This document shows, piece by piece, positions 33,805-43,148 of a stretch of DNA of 64,000 bases. Both the position numbers and the translations under genes were made by a program. Under the pieces are notes generated by a model. It was given only the letters and a program-made list of their open reading frames with translations, did not search any database and was not told where the DNA came from. The stretch comes from Luteitalea sp. (GTDB taxonomy: Bacteria > Acidobacteriota > Vicinamibacteria > Vicinamibacterales > Vicinamibacteraceae), in the NCBI GenBank assembly GCA_009377605.1, contig WHTT01000029.1:247-64246 (forward strand), in the 5' to 3' direction. The first letter of the stretch is position 1. Every line of letters starts with the position of its first letter.

Positions 33805-33811
33805 CGGGCGC

Positions 33812-35326
33812 ATGGCTAGTCAGACCCGCCTCTCGTTGTCGGTGACAGGCGCCACTCCACGCCTCGTCACCACCGATCTCATAGTCCTCCCTGTCTTTGT
33901 CGACGACGCAGGCGCCGACCTTGCGCAGTGGAACGATGCGTCCGGTGGAGAGCTCGCGCGCCTCAGGGGGAACCAGGAGATACGCGGCAAGCTTTACGAG
34001 ACGCATTGGCTTCACGTCGATGATGCCAACTGGCGCTGCCGGCGGGTGCTGGTGATGGGCGCGGGCCCTCGGAACCAGCTCACGCTCGAGCGGACGAGAC
34101 GTCTGGCGACCGCGGCCGGCTTGCTGGCGCGCAGGCAGCGCATTGGGCGGCTTGCCTTGGTACAGCGTGGCCCGCTCGATCGACAGGCCTGCGCCCAAGC
34201 CCTGGCCGAGGGCCTCGTGCTTGCAAGCTTCCAGACGGATCCCTACAAGACGCGCGAACGGGACCAGGGCGCGTTGCGCGAGGCGGCCATTATCGCCGAT
34301 GGTGAGGAAAAGAGCGTGACGGCAGCTGCTGAGCGCGGCGTGGTCCTTGGCGAGGCGACCAACCTCGCACGGGGGCTGTCGAACGAACCGTCCAATTTGC
34401 TGACACCCCGCAGCTTCGCCGAGCGTGCGCACGAGCTGCTGGCGAACAGGGGTCTCGCCATCGACGTGCTCGACGAGAGTCGCATTCAAGAGTTGGGTAT
34501 GGGGCTCATGGCTGGCGTGTCTCGAGGGAGCGTCGAGCCGCCGTGCGTGTTGGTCGTGAGATACACGCCGCCGGAAACTGTGAGCGATGCCGTGCTCGGC
34601 TTGGTAGGAAAGGGGGTCACCTTTGATACTGGCGGTGTCTCGATCAAGCCAGCGGATGGCATGGACAAGATGAAGCACGACATGGCCGGCGGCGCGTCGG
34701 TTCTGGCAGCGCTCCACGCCGTGGCGCAGCTGCAGCCGCCGGTATCGGTCGTCGGCGTGATACCGGCCACGGAGAACATGGTCGGCGGGCGCGCGATCAA
34801 GCCAGGCGACGTGCTGCGAAGCGCGACCGGCAAGACCGTAGAAGTACTCAACACGGATGCCGAGGGCCGCCTGATTCTCGCAGATGCGTTGTGGTACGCG
34901 CGTGAGCTGGGCGCCACACACCTGGTCGACGTGGCCACACTCACGGGAGCCTGCGTCGTCGCGCTGGGACGCACGACGAGCGGTTTGTTTGGACAACCGG
35001 CTTCGTGGGTCGAGCTCGTTCGAGAGACCGGGGAGCACGCCGGCGATCGGCTATGGCCGATGCCGTTGTTCGAGGACTACACGGAGCTGCTCGAGAGTGA
35101 GATTGCCGACCTCCAGAACATCGGCGGCCGAGCGGCTGGGGCGATTACAGCCGCCGCATTTCTGAAGGAGTTCACGGGCGGGCTGCCGTGGGCACATCTG
35201 GACATTGCCGGCACGGCCTGGGCGGATGACGCCACACCGTATCAGCCCAAGGGGGCAACCGGCGTGGCCGTGCGAACGCTTGCAGAGCTCACGCTGACGA
35301 GCGGTCGGTTTCCCGCTACAACTTGA
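33812..35326 (+). CDS. pepA: Leucyl aminopeptidase (M17)
   Basis: Removes N-terminal residues from peptides using two metal ions; forms hexamers in the family. 504 residues, with the signature NTDAEGRL (VEVLNTDAEGRLILADAL), the metal-binding GKGVTFDTGGVSIKPADGMDKMKHDMAG (catalytic Lys and Asp) and an AGAITAAAFLKEF C-terminal segment. The ATG at 33812 is chosen because it directly follows a TATAAT box at leaderless spacing; an in-frame ATG 12 codons upstream would need a transcript starting before that box. The stop overlaps the convergent small membrane protein by 11 bp. Confidence 0.95.
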   Translation: MASQTRLSLSVTGATPRLVTTDLIVLPVFVDDAGADLAQWNDASGGELARLRGNQEIRGKLYETHWLHVDDANWRCRRVLVMGAGPRNQLTLERTRRLATAAGLLARRQRIGRLALVQRGPLDRQACAQALAEGLVLASFQTDPYKTRERDQGALREAAIIADGEEKSVTAAAERGVVLGEATNLARGLSNEPSNLLTPRSFAERAHELLANRGLAIDVLDESRIQELGMGLMAGVSRGSVEPPCVLVVRYTPPETVSDAVLGLVGKGVTFDTGGVSIKPADGMDKMKHDMAGGASVLAALHAVAQLQPPVSVVGVIPATENMVGGRAIKPGDVLRSATGKTVEVLNTDAEGRLILADALWYARELGATHLVDVATLTGACVVALGRTTSGLFGQPASWVELVRETGEHAGDRLWPMPLFEDYTELLESEIADLQNIGGRAAGAITAAAFLKEFTGGLPWAHLDIAGTAWADDATPYQPKGATGVAVRTLAELTLTSGRFPATT

Positions 35327-35540
35327 GCTGGACGAACTCGGTCTCGACGCTGCGATGACGGTCCCGCCAGCGCTTGACGCTGACGACAATGACCCCTAGT
35401 ACTGCCCCGGCGACGAGCGCGCCGACCAGCAGCAGCCCCGCCAAGCCAAGCGATCCCACCAAGACGTCGGCCACGCCAGTCTGCGTGCTGGGCGGCGGCA
35501 CCTCTCTCACGACGATGGGCGTATGCGGCTGTCCACCCAT
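35316..35540 (-). CDS. Small single-pass membrane protein
   Basis: 74 residues with one strong transmembrane helix (about 28-54, VLVGSLGLAGLLLVGALVAGAVLGVIVV) followed by a basic segment (VKRWRDRHRS), so a Nin-Cout or similar small anchor. ATG complementary to 35538-35540 with AGGGG just upstream; starts 18 bp after the amidase stop on the same strand, so likely co-transcribed with it. No homology recognised. Confidence 0.6.
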   Translation of the reverse strand: MGGQPHTPIVVREVPPPSTQTGVADVLVGSLGLAGLLLVGALVAGAVLGVIVVSVKRWRDRHRSVETEFVQLKL

Positions 35541-35558
35541 ACCCCTATTATCGCTCGA

Positions 35559-37508
35559 CTACTGCTCGGCGAGCGTGCCGGTCGACTTGAGCGAGCGCTG
35601 GTAGCGCAGGACGCCGTCGCGCAAGGCCTCGGCGATCCGCTGGCGGTAGGCGGAGGTCTTGAGCAGGCCCGCTTCCTGCCGGTTACTCACAAACGCAATC
35701 TCGGCGAGGATGGCGGGCATCTCCGCGCCAATCAGCACGACGAATGGGGCGCGCTTGACGCCGCGATCCGGCACCTCGTGATTCGCAGCACGCGCACCGC
35801 TGACCATCGCGGCCTGCACCATCCTGGCAAGATCGCGTGACTCGTCGAGCTTGTTATTCAGCGCGATGGCTTCCACGATATTGGGCAGATCCTGCATCCG
35901 CTGTGCGGACGTGGCGTTCTCGCGCGCAGCCACTTCCTCGGCATCCTTGTCGGAGGCGAAGTCCAATACGTAGGTCTCGATGCCGCTCGCGCTGCGGTTC
36001 GGGCTCGCATTGGCATGGATCGAGACGAAGAGGTCTGCCTTATTGCGAGTCGCTATGGGGGCGCGCTCTTCGAGATCGATGAATTCGTCGGCGCGTCGTG
36101 TCAGCACCACATCGACTCCGCCCTGCTTCAGCAGTTGCTCCAGACGGAGGGCAACATCGAGCACGAGCTCGGATTCGACGACACCATTCGACCTCGTGCC
36201 TGGGTCGTGCCCACCGTGGCCCGGGTCGATGACCACGCGCGCGATGCCCAGGCCAAGCTGCCGGGACATCGAGAAGCGCCCGCTGCCGTTGACTTCGGGC
36301 ACCGCCGGCGCGTCGAGGCTACCGACACCCGGCGCGTCGCGGGTGGTAGGCAGATCTGGGGCGGCGGTGGTTGCCGGAGCAGGCTCGCTGGCCCTTGGAG
36401 CTTCCTCCGTCCCGTTCGTCCTGCTTTCTGGAACCTCAGTCGGCGGCGGCGGATCCGGCGAGGAAGCCGCGACATCTGTTGGTGCCTCGACGGCCGGGGT
36501 CTCGACCGTGGTCGGCTCGGCGCGCGCCATCTCGGCTGCTCGTGGGCCGACCGCTGGAAACGGCTGCGGCACGTTTCCTGGCTCCTGCTTGCTGGAGCTT
36601 CCCGCTCCATCGGCGTTTGCCTCGGCCGAGCGGGGCAGGGGCGGGCTCCCCACCTTGGCGTCGCCGGGCTGCGGAAAGCCCCCTCCGGTATCATGCGACG
36701 CGACCGCGTCAGGTCGTTGCAGGTCGATGACCAGTCGAAACGGGTTCGACATGGCTGACACTCGATGTTGCACCTTGTCTGCGAGCTCGAGGACGACGCG
36801 TGTGACATCCTTGCCGCGCGTGCCCACGCGCACCTCACGCAGGATGTCTTCGTGGTCATCGGAGCGCAGCGTTTCTCGAAGCGCCTCACCCGGCCTCACG
36901 CCTTGCAAATCGACGAACACCCGTGGTGGATTGCCCAGCGTATCCTGGTGAAACGTGAACTCGCGATCCAACTCGACCGTCACACGAACCGCGTCTGGCA
37001 GGTTGGTACGCTCGATGCCGCGCACCGTTGCAAGTGCAGTTGGCGCTGAGCTACCAGCCAGCCTGGGTGTCGGGCGCTCGTCATCCGTGTCGTCCTCTTC
37101 CCCCCGCCGTGCGTTGCGGCTGCCGTCGGCCTCGCGAAGACGTGCGCTGGCCTCCGATTCGAGGGAGCTCGACGGATACTCGCGAACCATCCACTCGAGC
37201 ATCTTGATGCCCGCTTCACGATCCTCGGCATGTTCGTAATGGCGATATGCCTCGAGCGCGAGCAGGCCGCCGTTGTAGAGGGCATTGTCGGCGTACCCGC
37301 TCCTCGGATACCGCCGCGCGATCTGTTCGTAGGCGCGCACCGTGGCCCGCAGTTGCGACAAGGGTGGCGCACGACGAGTGTTCCTGAGGCTCTTCTCGCG
37401 CGCGAGCGCGCGCCCGTACCTCGTCTTGGCTGACTGCGCCGCCAGTTCGGCCGGCACGGCCATCAGCGCCGCAACAGCTAGAGCAATGACAACTCTGCGG
37501 ATGGGCAT
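35559..37508 (-). CDS. N-acetylmuramoyl-L-alanine amidase (AMIN + Amidase_3)
   Basis: 649 residues, exported (signal peptide about 1-24). In order: a helical TPR-like segment, an AMIN domain (about 165-270, VRVTVELDREFTFHQDTLGNPPRVFVDLQGV), a long Pro/Glu/Ala/Ser linker, then a zinc amidase with VVIDPGHGGHDPG (His ligand), VVESELVLDVA (Glu ligand), FVSIHANAS (His ligand) and PAILAEIAFVSN (catalytic Glu). Cleaves peptide stems from peptidoglycan, typically for daughter-cell separation. The next gene on the strand upstream is ftsK, fitting a division context, but a palindrome pair separates them. Confidence 0.9.
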   Translation of the reverse strand: MPIRRVVIALAVAALMAVPAELAAQSAKTRYGRALAREKSLRNTRRAPPLSQLRATVRAYEQIARRYPRSGYADNALYNGGLLALEAYRHYEHAEDREAGIKMLEWMVREYPSSSLESEASARLREADGSRNARRGEEDDTDDERPTPRLAGSSAPTALATVRGIERTNLPDAVRVTVELDREFTFHQDTLGNPPRVFVDLQGVRPGEALRETLRSDDHEDILREVRVGTRGKDVTRVVLELADKVQHRVSAMSNPFRLVIDLQRPDAVASHDTGGGFPQPGDAKVGSPPLPRSAEANADGAGSSSKQEPGNVPQPFPAVGPRAAEMARAEPTTVETPAVEAPTDVAASSPDPPPPTEVPESRTNGTEEAPRASEPAPATTAAPDLPTTRDAPGVGSLDAPAVPEVNGSGRFSMSRQLGLGIARVVIDPGHGGHDPGTRSNGVVESELVLDVALRLEQLLKQGGVDVVLTRRADEFIDLEERAPIATRNKADLFVSIHANASPNRSASGIETYVLDFASDKDAEEVAARENATSAQRMQDLPNIVEAIALNNKLDESRDLARMVQAAMVSGARAANHEVPDRGVKRAPFVVLIGAEMPAILAEIAFVSNRQEAGLLKTSAYRQRIAEALRDGVLRYQRSLKSTGTLAEQ

Positions 37509-37532
37509 AGCCTCACATCCGTTTCCGGGTAG

Positions 37533-37579
37533 GGCGCGTTCGCCGAACGCGCCGTAGCGGACGCCTCGGCGAGGCGTCC
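37533..37579. repeat. Form A plus form B palindrome pair between ftsK and amidase
   Basis: Form A 37533-37553 (GGCGCGTTC-GCC-GAACGCGCC) and form B 37559-37579 (GGACGCCTC-GGC-GAGGCGTCC), both with perfect 9-bp arms. Located 4 bp before the end of ftsK and 24 bp upstream of the amidase start; a likely terminator for ftsK. Confidence 0.85.
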
Positions 37580-37583
37580 CTAC

Positions 37584-39929
37584 TTATCGCACTTGGGCAT
37601 CCACCTGATCGAAGTAGTCCTTCGGCACCAATACTTCACGTGCCTTGCCGCCCGATCCGGTTGACACGAGCCCCTCGGCTTCCATCATGTCTACGAGACG
37701 CGCCGCACGACTGAAGCCAATGCGCAGGCGGCGCTGGAGGTACGAGATCGACGCCTGTCCGCTCTGCACGACGATGCGCGCTGCCTCGTCGTACAGGTCG
37801 TCTTTCTCGAAGCCGCCTATCGCCTCGATCTTCTTCTCGTCTTCGGTAATCGTGTCGTCGTAAATGGGCTGTCCCTGCTTGCGCAGGTAACTCGCGAGCC
37901 GCGCGCTCTCTTGCTCGGAGATGTACGGTCCGTGCAGGCGCACGACGCGCGAGCTCGCCGGTGGCAGAAACAGCATGTCTCCCTTGCCCAGCAGCTGCTC
38001 GGCGCCGTTACAGTCGAGAATCGTGCGGGAATCGGTCTTCGACGAGACGCGAAACGAGATCCGTGCCGGCAGGTTTGCCTTGATCAACCCGGTGATGACG
38101 TCCACGGACGGACGCTGCGTGGCCAGGATCAGATGGATGCCCACGGCACGGGCCATCTGCGCGAGGCGACAGATCGACTCTTCGACCTCGTTCGAGGCCA
38201 CCATCATCAGATCGGCGAGCTCGTCGATGATGACCACCACGAATGGGAGCGTCCGGGGGAGCTCACCGGTTTGCGGATCCGGCTTCGCCTCGCCGGAGGC
38301 AAGCATGTTGCGCAAGTTCCTGTTGAACTGCTCGACATTGCGTACACCTTGCGCGGCGAGCGTCTTGTATCGCTCTTCCATTTCGCGCACCGCCCAGCGC
38401 AGCGCGTTGGCCGCCAGCTTCGCGTCGACCACGACCGGTGTGAGCAGGTGTGGAATGCCCTCGTACATGCCCAACTCGAGCCGCTTCGGGTCGATCATGA
38501 TGAACCGCACGTCTTCCGGGCTGGCCCTATAGAGGATGCTGGTGATCATCCCGTTGAGGCCGACGGACTTGCCGGTTCCGGTGGATCCGGCGATCAGCAA
38601 GTGCGGCATGGTGGCGAGGTCGGCGACCGTGGGCTCACCGTGAATCGACTTCCCCAGCGCCAGCGTGAGCTTCGAGCTGGAGCGGCGGTACGGCTCGGCC
38701 TCGAGCAGGTCTCGGAGCGAGATCTGCTCGCGCTGCGCGTTTGGTATCTGAATACCGACCGTCGACTTGCCGGGGATTCGGTCGATGAGCACCGACTCGG
38801 CGCGCATGGCAAGGCAGAGATCTTCGGAGAGGCCAGTGACCTTGGCGTACTTGACGCCCGCATCAGGCTTGAACTCGAAGGTCGTCACGACGGGGCCGGG
38901 ATGGATTTGCACGACATTGCCTTCGACCGCGAACTCCCGGCACTTGTCCTCCAGCAGCCGCGCAGCTTCCATCAGCTCACGCTCGTCGATCTTGCGCTCT
39001 TCCGCAGGGCTGTCGAGCAGGGCGAGCGGCGGCAGGGTGAAGTCGCCCTTGCGGCGCTCGGCCGGCGCTTTGCTCAGGGGCTCCGGCTCACTGAGCGGCA
39101 GCGGCGGCGTGCTGATGCGCACCGCTGCCTTTCTCGGCTCGGCCCGTGCCTCCCGCACGGGCTCGCGCGGCGGCGCGACACGACGATTCTCTGCGCGTGC
39201 CTCGGCCGGACTGGCCGAGGACGCCTCGGCTCCAGCGCCTCGACGGACCGTCCGCAGCACCTCGTCTGGCTTGGCGCCCTTCTCGATGTGCTTGCGAATC
39301 ACCTCGCGGGCCTGTTGCTGCCGGCGCCGCTCATCCCGCCAGGCGTTCACTCGCTCGCGCCAGGCTCGCCACTGGGCGCCGACATGTTCGAACGTCCACA
39401 GCAGCACCGCGCCGAGCGACATCTGCGTCACCATCATGACGCCGAGGAAGAGCAGCGTGACGACGAGCACCACCGCGCCCGTGCGATTGAACAGGCTCTT
39501 GAACGCCGCGGCGAGCGCCGCACCCAAGTACCCGCCTGGGGGCACGTTGCGCGCACCGACGCTCAACGTATCGAAGGTGAGGCTGAGCAGCGCCGCGACG
39601 CAGGTAATGAGCACCAACGCGCCGAGCACCTTGGTATAGCCGGCGGTCAGCGTGCGGCACCAGAAGTAGTGCCAACCAGCGACCACGAGCACGAGCGGGA
39701 TCAGATACGACGCGTGGCCGAACGATTGAAACGACAGCTCGGAGAGAAACGCACCCACGTGACCGGCGAAGTTCGCCACCGGGCGCTCCGGCCCGGAGTA
39801 GAAGAACCATGCCGGGTCGCTGGGCACATAGCTCGCCAGCGCGATGAGCCAAATGACCGCCGCGCCGAACAGCGACATGCCCATGACCTCACTGAGCCGA
39901 CGAGTGATCACGGAAGACGACACGTTCAA
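37584..39929 (-). CDS. ftsK: DNA translocase FtsK/SpoIIIE
   Basis: 781 residues: about four N-terminal transmembrane helices (residues about 15-200), a short charged linker, then the RecA-like motor with Walker A GSTGTGKSV and Walker B VVIIDELADLMM. The C-terminal winged-helix gamma domain (SISYLQRRLRIGFSRAARLVDMMEAEGLV) reads chromosome-orienting sequences. Pumps DNA at the division septum. Starts with TTG (complement 39927-39929) in a TTGA overlap with rnj; an ATG 15 codons further is the alternative. Confidence 0.94.
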   Translation of the reverse strand: MNVSSSVITRRLSEVMGMSLFGAAVIWLIALASYVPSDPAWFFYSGPERPVANFAGHVGAFLSELSFQSFGHASYLIPLVLVVAGWHYFWCRTLTAGYTKVLGALVLITCVAALLSLTFDTLSVGARNVPPGGYLGAALAAAFKSLFNRTGAVVLVVTLLFLGVMMVTQMSLGAVLLWTFEHVGAQWRAWRERVNAWRDERRRQQQAREVIRKHIEKGAKPDEVLRTVRRGAGAEASSASPAEARAENRRVAPPREPVREARAEPRKAAVRISTPPLPLSEPEPLSKAPAERRKGDFTLPPLALLDSPAEERKIDERELMEAARLLEDKCREFAVEGNVVQIHPGPVVTTFEFKPDAGVKYAKVTGLSEDLCLAMRAESVLIDRIPGKSTVGIQIPNAQREQISLRDLLEAEPYRRSSSKLTLALGKSIHGEPTVADLATMPHLLIAGSTGTGKSVGLNGMITSILYRASPEDVRFIMIDPKRLELGMYEGIPHLLTPVVVDAKLAANALRWAVREMEERYKTLAAQGVRNVEQFNRNLRNMLASGEAKPDPQTGELPRTLPFVVVIIDELADLMMVASNEVEESICRLAQMARAVGIHLILATQRPSVDVITGLIKANLPARISFRVSSKTDSRTILDCNGAEQLLGKGDMLFLPPASSRVVRLHGPYISEQESARLASYLRKQGQPIYDDTITEDEKKIEAIGGFEKDDLYDEAARIVVQSGQASISYLQRRLRIGFSRAARLVDMMEAEGLVSTGSGGKAREVLVPKDYFDQVDAQVR

Positions 39930-41587
39930 ATCTCCATGACGACGGGGACAATCAGCGGACGCCGCCCCGAACGGCGTCGAAAGAGTCGTTGCAGCTCGGT
40001 CCGTATCTTCTCCTTGATCAGCCCAATGTCAGTGCGTTCCTCGACGCTCGCGCTGGCGACCACCTCTTGCACGATCCCTCCCGCTCCACGCACCAGCGGC
40101 TCGGTGACATCGTCCAGCACCACGCCACGTGTGATGACCTCCGGCACGCCCTCCAACGTCCCGGATTGCCGGCTGATCGCCAGCACCAGCACGACCAAGC
40201 CATCGCCCGCGAGATGGCGTCGATCGCGCAGCACCTGATCTTCGACCTCACCAGTCAGCGTTCCATCGATGAGCACACGGCCCACGGAGACCTTGTCGGC
40301 GATCGTGGCGCCATTCTCGTCGAACCGGACGACATCGCCGTTGTCGGCAAGGACGACGGTCGAGTGATTCCCCGTGACTTGTGTCGCGACGCGCGCGTGT
40401 CTCGCGAGCTGCCGGTACTCGCCGTGGATGGGAATGAAGTACCGCGGCCGCACCAGCGACAGCATGAGCTTCAGCTCGTCGGCACTACCATGACCGGACA
40501 CGTGGACGTGCTTGAGGCCCTCGTAGATGACCTCGGCGCCGCGCGACGCGATGTGGTTCATCACGCGTCCAATCGCACGCTCGTTGCCCGGGATCGCGCG
40601 TGCCGAGAAGACGACCGTGTCTCCCTCGGTCAGCCGCACGTGCCGATTGTCGTCGATCGCGATGCGCGACAGGGCAGCGAACGGTTCTCCTTGGGAGCCG
40701 GTTGTCAGGCACACCACGTCGCCAGCCGGGTGATTCTTGACCTCGCTGTCGCGAATAGCTTCACCTGCGGGCACTTTGAGATATCCGAGCCGCGTGCCAA
40801 TCTCCGAGCTCTCGACGACACCGCGTCCAAGGAACGCCACCTTGCGCTCGAACTGGGCGGCAAGGTCGATGATGACCTGCATACGATACAAGCTCGAAGA
40901 GAAGAGCGCGACAACGATCTTGCCCTCGGTGGCGGTGAAGATCTCTTCGAACGCGTCCACCACGTCGAGCTCCGACCCTGCAAATCCCGAACGGTCGACG
41001 TTCGTGCTGTCCCCGAGCAGTGCGAGCACGCCTTCACTGCCCAACTGTGCGAAGCGATGGATGTCGAAGTGCTCACCATCGATCGGCGTCTGGTCGATCT
41101 TGAAGTCGCCGGTGTGAACGATGATGCCCTGCGGCGTGTGGATGGCCAGCGCCATGCAATCCGGCATGCTGTGCGTCACGCGCAGGAACTCGACGCGAAA
41201 TGGTCCGATCTCGACGATCTGGCGCGGGCGCACGGGGATCAGCCGGTCGCGCGCGTCGATGCGATGCTCGGCGAGCTTGGGCTGGAGGAGCGCCAGGGCC
41301 AGCGGCGTGCTGTAGATCGGGCCGTCGATGTGACGGAACACGAACGGCACGGCACCAATGTGATCTTCGTGCCCGTGCGTTAGGATGAGCGCATCCAACC
41401 GGCGCCCCCGCTCTTGGAGCGAGGCGAGGTCCGGAATGATCAAGTCGACGCCCAAGAGCTCCGGCTCTGGAAACATGACGCCCGCGTCGATGCCGATCGT
41501 CGTGTCGCCGCACGAGATCGTCAGCATGTTCATGCCGAACTCGCGGAGTCCTCCCAACGCAACGACATCGACAACTGGCACACTCAT
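39926..41587 (-). CDS. rnj: Ribonuclease J
   Basis: Metallo-beta-lactamase/beta-CASP RNase, 553 residues, with 5'-to-3' exo- and endonuclease activity in mRNA decay. Zinc motif LTHGHEDHIGA, HTGDFKID, the beta-CASP segment (SARAIPGNERAI), and HVSGHGSADELKLML. It is preceded by a 260-bp structured leader and a TATAAT promoter inside the end of rsmA; its stop overlaps the ftsK start. Confidence 0.95.
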   Translation of the reverse strand: MSVPVVDVVALGGLREFGMNMLTISCGDTTIGIDAGVMFPEPELLGVDLIIPDLASLQERGRRLDALILTHGHEDHIGAVPFVFRHIDGPIYSTPLALALLQPKLAEHRIDARDRLIPVRPRQIVEIGPFRVEFLRVTHSMPDCMALAIHTPQGIIVHTGDFKIDQTPIDGEHFDIHRFAQLGSEGVLALLGDSTNVDRSGFAGSELDVVDAFEEIFTATEGKIVVALFSSSLYRMQVIIDLAAQFERKVAFLGRGVVESSEIGTRLGYLKVPAGEAIRDSEVKNHPAGDVVCLTTGSQGEPFAALSRIAIDDNRHVRLTEGDTVVFSARAIPGNERAIGRVMNHIASRGAEVIYEGLKHVHVSGHGSADELKLMLSLVRPRYFIPIHGEYRQLARHARVATQVTGNHSTVVLADNGDVVRFDENGATIADKVSVGRVLIDGTLTGEVEDQVLRDRRHLAGDGLVVLVLAISRQSGTLEGVPEVITRGVVLDDVTEPLVRGAGGIVQEVVASASVEERTDIGLIKEKIRTELQRLFRRRSGRRPLIVPVVMEI

Positions 41588-41840
41588 TGACAGCTCAAGC
41601 CAGAGCGATCGTCCACGCTCAGCGGACGACCATAGTCACCCCACGATCACACCTGTCGTCTGCATCGCACGACGAGCTCCGTGCGTCGCGACAGTCGTGG
41701 ACGTGGTGCGCCGCCGAGCAGCCCGGGTGGGCAACCCCCGTGGCGCGGGGTAGGCTGCAGCAAGGCTGGGAACCTGGCAGACACCCCTTTCAGGCCCTGG
41801 GCTTGCCTGTAGACAGGCAGGGTCAAGCGGGCGAATTATA
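41588..41840 (-). promoter_or_regulatory. Promoter and structured 5' leader of rnj
   Basis: A TATAAT box lies at complement 41835-41840; no good -35 is seen, and the start would be near 41828. The leader of about 240 nt is rich in hairpins: TGCCTG/CAGGCA (41804-41819), CCCCG/CGGGG around 41735-41750 and an outer CAGCC/GGCTG pairing. No coding frame or known RNA motif (SRP, 6S, RNase P) was recognised. RNase mRNAs in other bacteria are autoregulated through such leaders. Confidence 0.45.
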
Positions 41841-41847
41841 GCACAGC

Positions 41848-42750
41848 TCACGCAAGCCTGTAGCTTCGCGACAGCCGTGCAAGCTCCGCCAGTTCTAGGG
41901 TTTCCGGTCGACGACCACCGTCGAGGTTGGCACGCGCGAGGATAAAGGGAACCGCATAGCGGTCGGGGACGCTCCTCGATTTCGGACGACCACGTCCGGC
42001 CGGCGCCTCGGGGCCCGAGGCCGAAAACGAGGGCTGTTCCCGAACGCTATGCCGTTCCATTTCGCGGAGGGCGTTGGCGAGCGTCTTGCGCCGGTGGAGG
42101 AAGAGGCCACGGACGAGGTGAACGAAGTGAGGGTAGTCGCCGACAGCCACCGCATCCTCGCGGAAACGCAGGCGAACGAGCGCGGAGTGCACGCGCGGCG
42201 CTGGCCGGAATGCCCCGGGGGGCAACGTCAGCACGTAGTCGACCTCTGCTTGAAGCTGGGTCAGGATGCCCAAAGGGCCCCAGGTGCGATGCCCGGGACG
42301 GGCGGCGAGCCGGTCGGCAACCTCGCGTTGGAGCATCAGGACCGCGTCGACAAGGAGGCCGTCGCGCGCGAGCGCCAACAACCGAAAGAGGATCGGTGTG
42401 GCGACGTTGTACGGTAAGTTCGCGGCCACACGATAGGTGCGTGAGCGCTCTCGCCACTCATCGATGGGCGTTTCGAGGAAGTCCCCAACAACGACACGGA
42501 CGTTGGGAAGCGCCGCATCCGTGAGCTCCGCCCCGAGGTCCCAATCGATTTCCACGGCGACAATCGAGTGGCAGCGCGCTGCGAGCGCCGCCGTTAGCGC
42601 ACCACGCCCAGGGCCAATCTCGAGAAACCTCTCCTCGGGCCGCGGTGCGATTGCGGCGACGACTTTCAGCACCCACTGCGGCTCGAGAAAGTGCTGCCCG
42701 AAACGCTTGCGCGCCGGCCGCCGTGACAATCGGGGTGGCACGCGAGTCAC
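41848..42750 (-). CDS. rsmA: 16S rRNA dimethyladenosine transferase
   Basis: KsgA family; dimethylates A1518 and A1519 of 16S rRNA. 300 residues: KRFGQHFLEPQWVL at the N-terminus, SAM motif EIGPGRGALT, and the NLPYN motif (VAANLPYNVATPILF) of N6-adenine methyltransferases, followed by a C-terminal helical domain. GTG start in a GTGA overlap with the upstream metallopeptidase gene. Confidence 0.95.
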   Translation of the reverse strand: MTRVPPRLSRRPARKRFGQHFLEPQWVLKVVAAIAPRPEERFLEIGPGRGALTAALAARCHSIVAVEIDWDLGAELTDAALPNVRVVVGDFLETPIDEWRERSRTYRVAANLPYNVATPILFRLLALARDGLLVDAVLMLQREVADRLAARPGHRTWGPLGILTQLQAEVDYVLTLPPGAFRPAPRVHSALVRLRFREDAVAVGDYPHFVHLVRGLFLHRRKTLANALREMERHSVREQPSFSASGPEAPAGRGRPKSRSVPDRYAVPFILARANLDGGRRPETLELAELARLSRSYRLA

Positions 42751-43148
42751 TTCATCTCCTCACCGCGCCAGAACCGAGCCTCGATGGCTTCGATTTCCTC
42801 TTCACTCAGGCCGAAATAGTGACCAATCTCATGGATCAGCGTTTCGGCGATCGCTACCGTGAGGTCTTCCTGATCGATGCTGTCCGCCTCGAGAGGCAAT
42901 TGATAGAGCGTGATCTGATCGGGCAATCGGTTGCCTTCGGCCCAGGTGCGTTCAACCAGCGGCGTGCCCTGGTAAAGCCCGTACAGCGTGTCGTCCGCGC
43001 CAAGGTCCATCTCGTCGAGCAGATCTTCGTCTGGTTCGTCCTCGACAACGATGGCGATGTTGACCATCGCCTCGCGAAAGTGGCGTGGGATGCGCAGTAG
43101 GGCTCGTTCGACGAGCTGGTCGAAGCGCCGCCGACTGACGTGAGTCAC
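42747..43148 (-). CDS. Minimal zincin-type metallopeptidase
   Basis: 133 residues from a GTG at 43146-43148 that overlaps the nth stop (GTGA). Carries the zincin motif HEIGHYFG (TLIHEIGHYFGLSEEEIEAIEARFW) near the C-terminus and the family's acidic DEPDEDLLDEMDLGADDTLYGLYQGTPLVER stretch. Such minimal MMP-like proteins are widespread and mostly uncharacterised. The frame is open 28 codons further upstream inside nth, but the family start and the overlap favour this GTG. Both zinc histidines and the catalytic Glu are present. Confidence 0.8.
   Translation of the reverse strand: MTHVSRRRFDQLVERALLRIPRHFREAMVNIAIVVEDEPDEDLLDEMDLGADDTLYGLYQGTPLVERTWAEGNRLPDQITLYQLPLEADSIDQEDLTVAIAETLIHEIGHYFGLSEEEIEAIEARFWRGEEMK

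Noticed and set aside
37911-40238. A 775-codon plus-strand frame antisense to ftsK and rnj
   Set aside because: Same reason: no domain or start context, and it runs across two convincing minus-strand genes.
41588-41840. SRP RNA, 6S RNA or RNase P RNA in the rnj leader
   Set aside because: The region is GC-rich and folds, but the conserved core elements of these RNAs could not be found on either strand.
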